Source of the DNA: Henriciella sp.
Lineage (GTDB): Bacteria; Pseudomonadota; Alphaproteobacteria; Caulobacterales; Hyphomonadaceae
Reading direction: 5' to 3'
DNA length: 64,000 nucleotides
Assembly (NCBI GenBank): GCA_013214545.1
Contig: JABSQB010000009.1
Coordinates: 32,615-96,614 of the forward strand
A program made the translations under genes and the position numbers. The notes under the pieces are model-generated. The model was given only the letters and a program-made list of their open reading frames with translations. It did not search any database and was not told the origin of the DNA. How positions within the stretch are numbered: the first letter of the stretch is position 1; every line of letters begins with the position of its first letter. Positions 56,956 to 64,000 of this stretch are shown here, one piece after another.

Positions 56956-58152
56956 TTACGCGCCTTTCACGGCTGCAACAATTTTCTGGGCGGCATCGTC
57001 GAGATCATCAGCAGGAATGATGTTCATTCCGCTGGCAGCAAGGATCTCCTTGCCTTTCTCAACATTCGTACCTTCGAGGCGGACCACCAGTGGTACGGCG
57101 AGCGAGGTTTCCTTCACCGCCTGGATCACGCCTTCGGCGATGACGTCGCATTTCATGATGCCGCCAAAGATATTGACGAGAATACCCTTCACGTTCGGGT
57201 CTTTCATGATGATCTTGAACGCTGCCGCCACTTTCTCAGCATTGGCGCCGCCGCCAACATCACAGAAGTTAGCTGGCTCTTCGCCGTAAAGCTTGATGAT
57301 ATCCATCGTCGCCATGGCGAGGCCAGCGCCGTTGACCATGCAACCAATGGTGCCGTCGAGCGCGATATAGGCGAGGTCCCATTCAGACGCTTCGATCTCT
57401 TTTTCATCTTCTTCGGTCGTGTCGCGCAGTTCCATAATGTCAGGATGACGGAACAGAGCGTTGCCATCGAAGCTGACTTTGGCGTCGAGGACGCGCAGAT
57501 GACCATTCTCCATGACGATGAGCGGATTGATCTCCAGCATCGACATGTCTTTCTCGGTGAAGGCTTTGTAGAGGATCGGGAACAGCTTCATGCCATCTTC
57601 GCGGGCCGCGCCTTCCAGTGCCAGCGCGTCGCAAAGCTTGCCTGCGGCGGCTTCGGTTACTCCGTCCATAGGATCAATTGGCAGGGTCAGGATTTTGTCT
57701 GGCGTGTCATGGGCGACCGCCTCAATGTCCATGCCGCCTTCGGTTGAAGCGACGAAAGCTGGCTGGCCTGTCTCACGATCGACCAGCAGGGACAGGTAAA
57801 GCTCAGACGCGATATCGGCGCCGTCTTCGACATAAAGCCGGTTCACTTGCTTGCCCTCAGCGCTGGTCTGCGCGGTGACCAGGTGATTGCCGAGCATCGC
57901 CTTGGCATGCTCCATCACTTCATCCTTGGAGAAGGCCAGGCGGACACCGCCCTTTTCGCCTGCGGCTGCTTCCACGAATTTACCCTTACCGCGTCCACCT
58001 GCATGGATCTGACTTTTCACGACCCAAAGTGGTCCGAGTAGAGTGTCGATCGCCGTTTGGACATCGTCGAGAGTCAGGATCGGGACGCCGTCAGCCACAG
58101 GCGCGCCAAATTCTTTAAGGACGGCCTTGGCCTGGTATTCGTGAATGTTCAT
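56956..58152 (-). CDS. sucC: ADP-forming succinyl-CoA ligase beta subunit
   Basis: The 398-residue protein has the ATP-grasp pattern: [40 protein letters not shown] and [14 protein letters not shown]. It is the first gene of the sucCDAB set here; mdh, often upstream in alphaproteobacteria, is not present. The 175-base gap upstream probably holds the operon promoter, though I did not identify its elements with confidence. Confidence 0.98.
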   Translation of the reverse strand: MNIHEYQAKAVLKEFGAPVADGVPILTLDDVQTAIDTLLGPLWVVKSQIHAGGRGKGKFVEAAAGEKGGVRLAFSKDEVMEHAKAMLGNHLVTAQTSAEGKQVNRLYVEDGADIASELYLSLLVDRETGQPAFVASTEGGMDIEAVAHDTPDKILTLPIDPMDGVTEAAAGKLCDALALEGAAREDGMKLFPILYKAFTEKDMSMLEINPLIVMENGHLRVLDAKVSFDGNALFRHPDIMELRDTTEEDEKEIEASEWDLAYIALDGTIGCMVNGAGLAMATMDIIKLYGEEPANFCDVGGGANAEKVAAAFKIIMKDPNVKGILVNIFGGIMKCDVIAEGVIQAVKETSLAVPLVVRLEGTNVEKGKEILAASGMNIIPADDLDDAAQKIVAAVKGA

Positions 58153-58327
58153 GTGAAATCAGCCTTTTGCAGCTTGCGGGGCGACTCATACTGCGCCCGC
58201 GAAAGTCGTGGAGCTTATAGCATCGCCGTCACCTCTGACAACCGTGAGACAGCGGCCGATAGCGCTGTCAAACAGCATCCTGCGCGACACTGTTTCGTGA
58301 ACCCGGTCAAACTGCCCAAATTGAGGG

Positions 58328-59512
58328 CTAATTTGCTCCGATCTCGGCGAATGAGAGATCGTTTTGCCGCACCGTTTGGCCCGTATTGTCCTTCACTTTG
58401 AGGGCAATCGTCTTGGCGTCCCAGTCAATCTCCACCGCGCCGTAATTCTCCGGCGGAAATCCACTGCCGACCTGGCGGTCATCGAACTCTTCCGACTCGC
58501 CCAAAAACGAGACGTTTAGAGACGACGAAGTGAGCTCGTGGGCCGTATAAGGCAGCACGCCATCTTCTTCATAGATGAACGCGGTGTGGCGATCGCCTGA
58601 CAGGAACACCACGCCGGTGGCTTCTGACTTCTTGATCAGATCAAACAGACGCTGGCGCTCGTCTGGCAGAACCGACCAGGCTTCCCAGCCATGCACAGTC
58701 GGCATCACCTGGATTGAGGAGGCAATGAATCGCAAGTCGGCAGGCTGCTGCAGCTGGTTTTCGAGCCAGGTCCACTGCGCCGCGCCGAGCATGTCCTGCA
58801 TCGAGCCCGCCGGCGCGGGCAAATAACGCTCTTTGCCCTGAGCTCCCCACTCATCCGTCGCGGTCAGCTGCGAGCGGAAAAAGCGCGTGTCGAGCATGAT
58901 GACCTGAACGCGCTGCCCCTCCGGTCCAAAGCTGCGCGAATAATAGGTTCCAGGCCATTGACCAACATCTTCGTCATCGAGGCCCCAAAACACTTCATGC
59001 ACGCGCTCGGCCAGGGCGCGGAACGGGAACTCCTTGCCTGAATCATTGGCGCCATAGTCATGGTCATCCCATGCCACCATCATCGGATGAGCCGCGCGAA
59101 CGCTCTGAAAATCTTCCCGCGCCGCGAGGTCAGCGAAGGATTCGCGTAATTCATCGAGGTCTGTTTGATTGTTGACATAAGCGCGGCCATTGCGGTCGCC
59201 ATAAACATTATCGCCGACCATCAGGAACAGGTCGGCCTGTTCATTGGCAATGCTGGTCATTGCCGCGGACGGCCCTTTTTCTTCATCAAGGCAGGACCCG
59301 ATCAGGATTGTGTTGATGACAGCATCGGGCGCCGGAAACGCTGCGCCTTCACCCGCATTGGGCAAGGAACTGTCGGGAATCGTATCGTAATAAAGCTCCA
59401 GCGCCTCTTCTGCCGTATCGGGCTTCGGTGTGAAGATGCTGATTCCGGTCCCTTCAGTCACGCACGCGCCAAGGCTCAGAAGCGCCGCTATTGATACCAG
59501 TCCACGCGTCAT
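58328..59512 (-). CDS. PhoD-like metallophosphatase lipoprotein
   Basis: The start is the ATG at 59512, preceded by TTGGGAGA, giving 394 residues. The lipobox is LLSLGAC. The PhoD-type metal site is seen in LMVGDNVYGD, VAWDDHDYG and FLSGDRHTAF. PhoD enzymes are phosphodiesterases or phosphatases that use Fe and Ca. A DTRFFRSQ segment fits this group. Expected location is the periplasm. Confidence 0.87.
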   Translation of the reverse strand: MTRGLVSIAALLSLGACVTEGTGISIFTPKPDTAEEALELYYDTIPDSSLPNAGEGAAFPAPDAVINTILIGSCLDEEKGPSAAMTSIANEQADLFLMVGDNVYGDRNGRAYVNNQTDLDELRESFADLAAREDFQSVRAAHPMMVAWDDHDYGANDSGKEFPFRALAERVHEVFWGLDDEDVGQWPGTYYSRSFGPEGQRVQVIMLDTRFFRSQLTATDEWGAQGKERYLPAPAGSMQDMLGAAQWTWLENQLQQPADLRFIASSIQVMPTVHGWEAWSVLPDERQRLFDLIKKSEATGVVFLSGDRHTAFIYEEDGVLPYTAHELTSSSLNVSFLGESEEFDDRQVGSGFPPENYGAVEIDWDAKTIALKVKDNTGQTVRQNDLSFAEIGAN

Positions 59513-59591
59513 GCTCGTCTCCCAAAAAAAGAAAATGTCATGCCTCCTTATGCGGGAAGCATGACAAGTATGATACAAGATTCGCGAGCGT

Positions 59592-60146
59592 TTAGGCGGT
59601 GAAAAACACTTCCCACATCAATCGCCCTGGGAGGAAGGAAAACAATCCGGCAATCACCATCCCGCCGACAAACATGCCGGTCATTGTATGGCGGTGCTTC
59701 TTGATATCGCGGCGTCGAATAGCGGCGATACCAAACGGCAGGCCAATCATCGTCCAGGCCGACAGGGCGTGGATGGGGCTATAGTTCGACCCCATGAGGC
59801 CGGTGATGAAGAATGAGGAAATGGCGGTGACTGCCATGCTGATCACCCAGGCCCAGCCGAGCGTCTTGTGCAGCCGGAACCCTTTTGGTGCGAGCAACAA
59901 AACCAGCCCAATGGTAAAGGTCAGAACAGCGCCAACCACATGGATCTGAATTGCCGTCGAAGCCGTCATGAGCGGCTCAAGACTGAACCGCAGCTTCGGT
60001 TCGGCCTCTGGATAGGCGGCGAGGATGAAGTGGCTGACGATCAAATAGATCGTAAAGGCAATCCCGACCTGCCAAGCCCATCCCGGAATTGCCGACACCA
60101 GAGCGCGAGGAGAGATCGCGGGAGGAAACGCTGTTTTTACAGTCAT
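59592..60146 (-). CDS. DUF2306 membrane protein
   Basis: The start is the ATG at 60146, preceded by GAGGAGAGC, giving 184 residues. Five membrane segments include IQIHVVGAVLTFTIGLVLLL, and KTLGWAWVISMAVTAISSF. His residues in the membrane segments and in the HRHTM motif are typical of DUF2306. Its function is unknown. It follows the carotenoid oxygenase by 11 bases, with its ribosome binding site next to that stop. Confidence 0.8.
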   Translation of the reverse strand: MTVKTAFPPAISPRALVSAIPGWAWQVGIAFTIYLIVSHFILAAYPEAEPKLRFSLEPLMTASTAIQIHVVGAVLTFTIGLVLLLAPKGFRLHKTLGWAWVISMAVTAISSFFITGLMGSNYSPIHALSAWTMIGLPFGIAAIRRRDIKKHRHTMTGMFVGGMVIAGLFSFLPGRLMWEVFFTA

Positions 60147-60157
60147 TATTGCTCTCC

Positions 60158-61636
60158 TCACGCCCAGGTGCCGTGAAAGCCGAGCGGCCATGAATAGTCC
60201 GCCTGCCAGATGCAAACCGGACCGTCGCTGACGCGAGCAGCATCAAAGACGCAAACTTCGCTGACGCCGGCTTTCAGATTAAGAACCGTACCGATCAACC
60301 AGGATTCAGCTTCGCTGGAACCACTGGACTTCGGCACGAATAGGAATTCCTCGACCATGCGGGATTGTCCGAAGTCAAACGTGTCTGCTCGGCCTGTTTC
60401 CCAGTCATATACGGTCACAGCTGTTGTTCCCGGGCGGCTTGTCGCCGGGGCGCTGGTCAGCGCGGTCAGGCGACGCCTCTGACCACGGAATCGCGGATCA
60501 ACCTGCGGGAATTCGCCAATGATGCCGGTTTCGACGAGCTGGGCATCGCCGCTGGGCGGGATCACAACCTGGGTCAGGATACCGTTCTCGGCGGGATCGG
60601 GGGTCATCCATTCCCCTCGAATTTCCTGCGAACCACCGCCAACGCCCAGAATGGGCTGTTGATAAAGGACCACATCGAATTTGATCGTTCCGTCTTTTTC
60701 TTCCCAGGCCGAGCCAGTGTGGAAGAACATACGGGCGGGAGCCTGGGCCCAGCGCTGCTGGGTAAAATCGTCCTTGTCGACGCTCAGCATCTGCAGACCA
60801 TGCTGCGGTTGCCACTCGAAACCGGAAACCACCGGCGGACGTAGGTTTTCATTGATCCAGGGCTGAACAAGGATCACCAGATGGCGATCAGTCATCGTCC
60901 AGTCATGGATGTAGGCTGCACGGCCAATGTTTACCATGCCAAAGTCTTCAAGCTCGCCTGATTTGGCGATGCGATAGATCCCGACTTGTGACCCACCGAC
61001 TGCAAGATTCCAGACTCGCCCATCAGGCTCGACCTTTGGGTGTGCCAGGAATGGCATGCCTTTCAGATCATCACGCCAGGTTTTTGGGCCTATTGTCTCA
61101 AGCGTCTCAGCGTCCATCGCAAAGGCCGATCCGGCCTCCCAGAGCGCCAGAAGCTCACCATCGACCACCAACACGGACGTGTTTGCTGCGTTCATATCGT
61201 CCGGCCCCTGTACCGAGAAGCTCTCATCACCGAGCGTCCCGAAGCCCGGGGCCAGAAATTTACCCGCAGCCTGCTCTTCACGGCGCTTCTTGGTTTCAGC
61301 AAAGCGCGCCTGGTGCACCGCTGCACCATCTTCGATCGCGATGCGGTGAATCAAACCATCTCCATCAAACCAGTGGCTGGCATATTGATCGCCATACTGC
61401 ATCTGAGCGGGGCCATTGCGGTAGAAAGAGCCTTTGAGTTCCGCCGGGGCCTTGCCATAGGCGAGTTTCATCGGTGCCGGATCAAATCCGCCCGCCGGAG
61501 CATTGCTGTAACCAAGGTGCCAATCTGGCATACCAGTGGACCGCGATGTCGAACCCGCAGTGGCGCATGCCCCGATCGATCCGGCTATACCGATACCAAT
61601 ACCGACTTCGAGAAAGTGTCGTCTGGACAGGGTCAT
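60158..61636 (-). CDS. Carotenoid cleavage dioxygenase with Tat signal
   Basis: The start is the ATG at 61636, giving 492 residues. The N-terminus SRRHFLEVGIGIGIAG is a twin-arginine signal. The four iron-binding His appear in FLAHPKVEPDG, AAYIHDWTMT, RMFFHTGSAWEE, and the C-terminal GFHGTW. The RPE65/CCD propeller cleaves carotenoids or stilbenoids to aldehydes. The substrate is unknown. It precedes a DUF2306 gene with which it is likely cotranscribed. Confidence 0.92.
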   Translation of the reverse strand: MTLSRRHFLEVGIGIGIAGSIGACATAGSTSRSTGMPDWHLGYSNAPAGGFDPAPMKLAYGKAPAELKGSFYRNGPAQMQYGDQYASHWFDGDGLIHRIAIEDGAAVHQARFAETKKRREEQAAGKFLAPGFGTLGDESFSVQGPDDMNAANTSVLVVDGELLALWEAGSAFAMDAETLETIGPKTWRDDLKGMPFLAHPKVEPDGRVWNLAVGGSQVGIYRIAKSGELEDFGMVNIGRAAYIHDWTMTDRHLVILVQPWINENLRPPVVSGFEWQPQHGLQMLSVDKDDFTQQRWAQAPARMFFHTGSAWEEKDGTIKFDVVLYQQPILGVGGGSQEIRGEWMTPDPAENGILTQVVIPPSGDAQLVETGIIGEFPQVDPRFRGQRRRLTALTSAPATSRPGTTAVTVYDWETGRADTFDFGQSRMVEEFLFVPKSSGSSEAESWLIGTVLNLKAGVSEVCVFDAARVSDGPVCIWQADYSWPLGFHGTWA

Positions 61637-61663
61637 AATCAACTCCGTTTGTATCTCTTCGGA

Positions 61664-62086
61664 TCAGTTCATCGTGATCGTATGGGTGGTGCCGTCGGCC
61701 TCAACCGTGAACTTGGCGGCGTCCCATTTGGCTGGTCCGAACCGGCCTTTCGCATCGTTGGAAAACGCATAGGGCTCAGTCGGAATCCCGAACGGATTGG
61801 TGTTCATTTCACCATCGTCATTGAGATCGTGATACAGGCGCACGGCATACTCGCCAGGCTCGAGTCCTTCGAAGGTGACGGTCAGGCTTTCACCTTCGAC
61901 TGCGAGATTGGCTCCGTTCACGGCGCCATCGCCATTATAGCTCGCCTCATCGAACAGGCCGAGCATGATCGATCCTTGTACTTGAGCGATGCCTTCGACA
62001 TTAACGGTCAGGTCTGAAGCGGAAGCGAGCGGCACGGCAATGGTGCAGGCTGCAAGCGCGGCGACGAGGGAGGGAGTGCGGGTCAT
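61664..62086 (-). CDS. DUF2141 secreted protein
   Basis: The start is the ATG at 62086, giving 140 residues. A signal peptide covers about residues 1-22 (LVAALAACTIAVPLASA). DUF2141 is recognised from VEGIAQVQGSIMLGLFDE, GEYAVRLYHDLNDDGEMNTNPFG-like and AKFTVEADG. The HDLNDDGE segment resembles a Ca-binding loop. Function is unknown. It lies 27 bases upstream of the carotenoid oxygenase, so a shared operon is likely. Confidence 0.87.
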   Translation of the reverse strand: MTRTPSLVAALAACTIAVPLASASDLTVNVEGIAQVQGSIMLGLFDEASYNGDGAVNGANLAVEGESLTVTFEGLEPGEYAVRLYHDLNDDGEMNTNPFGIPTEPYAFSNDAKGRFGPAKWDAAKFTVEADGTTHTITMN

Positions 62087-62230
62087 GAATGTCTCCAAAA
62101 CTGTAAATCCAAGCAAACAAGGCTGCTGTGGGAGGAGACATGCCATCACCGGTGGTGCAGTGCATCCGGGACTTCGTTTAGGGACTGGAATCCTTCGCGA
62201 AATGCAGCCATTGTCGTTCGCGAAACGTGA

Positions 62231-62983
62231 ATGAAGGGGCCTTGCAGTTTGCGTATCGTGACTGAAATCTCGAGATTTTGCGGAATCGTGGTGGGCCTCG
62301 GTCTGCTTTTCTCCTGGCTTGGTGTCTATGACACTGGGGACGCCCCGTTTTTCAGGAGATTTGTGTTCTGGACCGCGACCATGGCGGTTGGCGCGGGGAG
62401 TTCGGTTTTCGTTGCGCCCTTTGTTTGGTCAGAGCGCTTTGAACATTGGCCGGCGCCGTTCAAGATCGCGGTCGTTGCGATCGCGGTCTCATTCCCGGTG
62501 ACTGTGGTGCTATTCTTGTTCAATGGCGGCCCTTACAGCGTCAATCACGTGATTATCCAGTTCGTTTACGTGCTGATTATCTCCCTGATCATCTCGACCG
62601 GCATGTACGTCGCTCACATTTTTGAGGAGGCAAAAGCAAGTGCTGGCGAGTCAGCCGACAATCCTCTGGAAACCTTCATGGAGCGGTTACCAGTAAAGTA
62701 TCGCACCGCCGAGCTGCACGCGGTCGCGTCGGAGGATCATTATTTGCGAGTCTATACCAGCCTCGGCGAGGAGATGATCCTGATGCGCCTCGCCGATGCG
62801 GTGAGAGAACTCTCCCAGGCGGACGGGCTACAGGTCCACCGGTCCTGGTGGGTCGCCAAACAGGGCGTGCAGGAAGAAAAGCGGGTCGATGGCCGCAGTC
62901 TGCTGGTCTTGCCGTCTGGCATTGAAGTCCCGGTATCACGCTCGTTCCGGGCCAAGGCGAAAGAGGCCGGGCTTATTCGTTAA
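62231..62983 (+). CDS. Membrane-bound LytTR family regulator
   Basis: The 250-residue protein has four predicted membrane helices in residues 10-130. The LytTR DNA-binding domain follows at about 150-250: LPVKYRTAELHAVASEDHYLRVYTS and VHRSWWVAKQGVQ. It is divergent from the DUF2141/carotenoid oxygenase genes with a gap of 144 bases. It may sense a lipophilic signal and control its neighbours, which is inference. A GTG at 62258 is an alternative start. Confidence 0.87.
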   Translation: MKGPCSLRIVTEISRFCGIVVGLGLLFSWLGVYDTGDAPFFRRFVFWTATMAVGAGSSVFVAPFVWSERFEHWPAPFKIAVVAIAVSFPVTVVLFLFNGGPYSVNHVIIQFVYVLIISLIISTGMYVAHIFEEAKASAGESADNPLETFMERLPVKYRTAELHAVASEDHYLRVYTSLGEEMILMRLADAVRELSQADGLQVHRSWWVAKQGVQEEKRVDGRSLLVLPSGIEVPVSRSFRAKAKEAGLIR

Positions 62984-63124
62984 CGGGCATTAACCATCAA
63001 ATCGCCTTATTCGAAACACGCATAGCCCCTATTCTGTATCAACAGTGTTCATCAAGGACGTTCGTCCCCATCTGGCCGTTAACGAAACACAACGGCGAGA
63101 TCGCCAGAACGAAAAGATGATCAG

Positions 63125-63238
63125 ATGACCAATAATCATATCCTCTCCCGCAGCCTGACAGTTCTGTTTACAGGAATTACCGCAACCACTCTCTTTCTGG
63201 TCGCATTCGCGCCCAGCGCCTCGCTCTACGCAGGTTAG
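63125..63238 (+). CDS. Small hydrophobic peptide, 37 residues
   Basis: MTNNHILSRSLTVLFTG opens this frame, which continues with a hydrophobic core and ends in SASLYAG. The hydrophobic stretch (residues about 11-29) fits a small membrane protein or signal-like peptide. A GAAAAG stretch lies about 9 bases upstream, a weak ribosome binding site. The length is too short to assign a family, so the call is tentative. Confidence 0.4.
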   Translation: MTNNHILSRSLTVLFTGITATTLFLVAFAPSASLYAG

Positions 63239-63278
63239 GGTCTGACCGCCGGACCGGCGCGGCAGGCACGAGGCTGTG

Positions 63279-64000
63279 CTAAAGTCCGTTCAGGAAGGTT
63301 TCCAGCGCCGCATTGGTTTCCGCAGGCTTTTCTTGCTGCACCCAATGCCCCGCTCCAGGAACGATCGTGACACCCCGAAAATCAGTACAGGCCATTCCGG
63401 CAGCCTTAAACGCGTCAATGCCAGGCACCATGGCGCGCACCGGATCGCGCTCACCGCCAATAAAGCAGGTCGGTAAATCAAGCGTCTTGCCGCGATAGTC
63501 GACCAATTCCTGATGATCGAGATCGAGCGCCCGGTAGCGATTGAATGGGCCATGATAGCCGCCTTTATCCAGCGCATCGGCAGAGACCTTTAGATCTTCA
63601 TTGGACAGCCAGGCTGGCACAGGATCCGGATCGATGAGCCCATCGAGCAATCCTGAGTCGGCGGTTTTTCCCGCATTAAACGCGCCCTCCGGCGCATCAC
63701 CAGAAATGGCGTAGTAAATCTTGCGCAGGGCCGCGACAGGATCAGCCGAAACCTCTTTCTCGACCACGCCCTCTTCCTGGAAGTACAGCATATAGAAGAA
63801 CTTGCCCGCATAGACCGCACGCATGATGTCCAGCATGCCCATCTCACCTCCCGGCGTATATGGAACGCTCATCCCAGCCAGGGCGCGAACCTTTTCAGGA
63901 TAGATCAGTGCTGTCGTATAGGTGATCGGGGCGCCCCAATCATGGCCGAAAAGAATGATTGGCTCATCGCTCAGTGCATCTGCGACGGCGGCAACGTCTG
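63279..64000 (-). CDS. Epoxide hydrolase-like alpha/beta-hydrolase (5' end outside window)
   Basis: The visible C-terminal part, about 240 residues, has ILFGHDWGAPITY with the nucleophilic Asp of epoxide hydrolases (HDWG), a cap region with YMLYFQEEGVVEKE, FIGGERDPV as the acid loop, and a GAGHWVQQEKP His. It hydrates epoxides to diols or hydrolyses related substrates. The start lies beyond the right edge. The reading frame is open to base 64000. Confidence 0.9.
   Translation of the reverse strand, partial: DVAAVADALSDEPIILFGHDWGAPITYTTALIYPEKVRALAGMSVPYTPGGEMGMLDIMRAVYAGKFFYMLYFQEEGVVEKEVSADPVAALRKIYYAISGDAPEGAFNAGKTADSGLLDGLIDPDPVPAWLSNEDLKVSADALDKGGYHGPFNRYRALDLDHQELVDYRGKTLDLPTCFIGGERDPVRAMVPGIDAFKAAGMACTDFRGVTIVPGAGHWVQQEKPAETNAALETFLNGL

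Noticed and set aside
61040..62017. Plus-strand frame of 325 residues
   Set aside because: It crosses the carotenoid oxygenase and DUF2141 genes in antisense, with no recognisable domain.
62980..62993. CtrA-type site TTAA-N-TTAA
   Set aside because: The spacing is six bases, whereas the consensus spacing is seven, so it is only a near match.

Overview
The window is about 64 kb of chromosomal DNA from an alphaproteobacterium, most likely in the Hyphomonadaceae/Caulobacterales neighbourhood. This is inferred from gene content: an F1-ATPase zeta-type inhibitor protein, a lipoprotein resembling the Caulobacter CC0125/CC1285 type, GANTC sites clustered upstream of dnaA and mutS, a class I PHA synthase, and the order rpsT-dnaA-dnaN-recF-gyrB. 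The DNA is GC-rich and densely coding. I saw no rRNA, tRNA, IS element, prophage or CRISPR array.

Layout. 1-7.2 kb: start of purC (minus), then zeta inhibitor, monothiol glutaredoxin, DUF427, a small phosphatase, RimO, an esterase coupled to an unusual Rieske protein, and a HerA-type ATPase. 7.2-11.8 kb: a TetR-centred catabolic cluster (2-hydroxyacid dehydrogenase, PhyH dioxygenase, TetR regulator, aldehyde dehydrogenase) with a perfect palindrome in the divergent region. 11.8-26.7 kb: envelope and housekeeping genes (sorbosone-dehydrogenase-like lipoprotein, MscS channel, several lipoproteins, lysoplasmalogenase, LpoA-like protein, RsmI, a broken yraN, glutathione synthetase, ComM, a soluble hybrid kinase coupled to an AmpG-like permease). 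26.7-33.1 kb: malic enzyme, MutS, enoyl-CoA hydratase, S20.

33.1-41.9 kb is the replication-initiation block: dnaA, dnaN, an inserted SDR gene, recF, an opposed hydrolase, and gyrB. A perfect DnaA box and three GANTC sites lie in the 378-base leader of dnaA. 42-49 kb: DMT exporter, a PHA module (TetR/phaC/phaZ), a solitary nucleotidyltransferase-fold protein and an MFS transporter. 49-58.2 kb: a GGDEF/EAL protein and the TCA genes sucC-sucD-sucA-sucB on the minus strand. 58.2-64 kb: a PhoD-like phosphatase, a carotenoid oxygenase/DUF2306 pair, a DUF2141 protein, a membrane LytTR regulator, a 37-residue small ORF and the 3' part of an epoxide hydrolase.

Most of the window is ordinary core genome. 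The points that stand out are: a Rieske oxygenase-like protein whose two domains are in reversed order; a DnaA with Glu at the positions aligned to E. coli Arg281 and Arg285; a yraN reading frame broken by a single in-frame TAA; two genes (gshB, comM) whose ribosome binding sites are paired in predicted hairpins; and a hybrid kinase with an internal pseudo-receiver.
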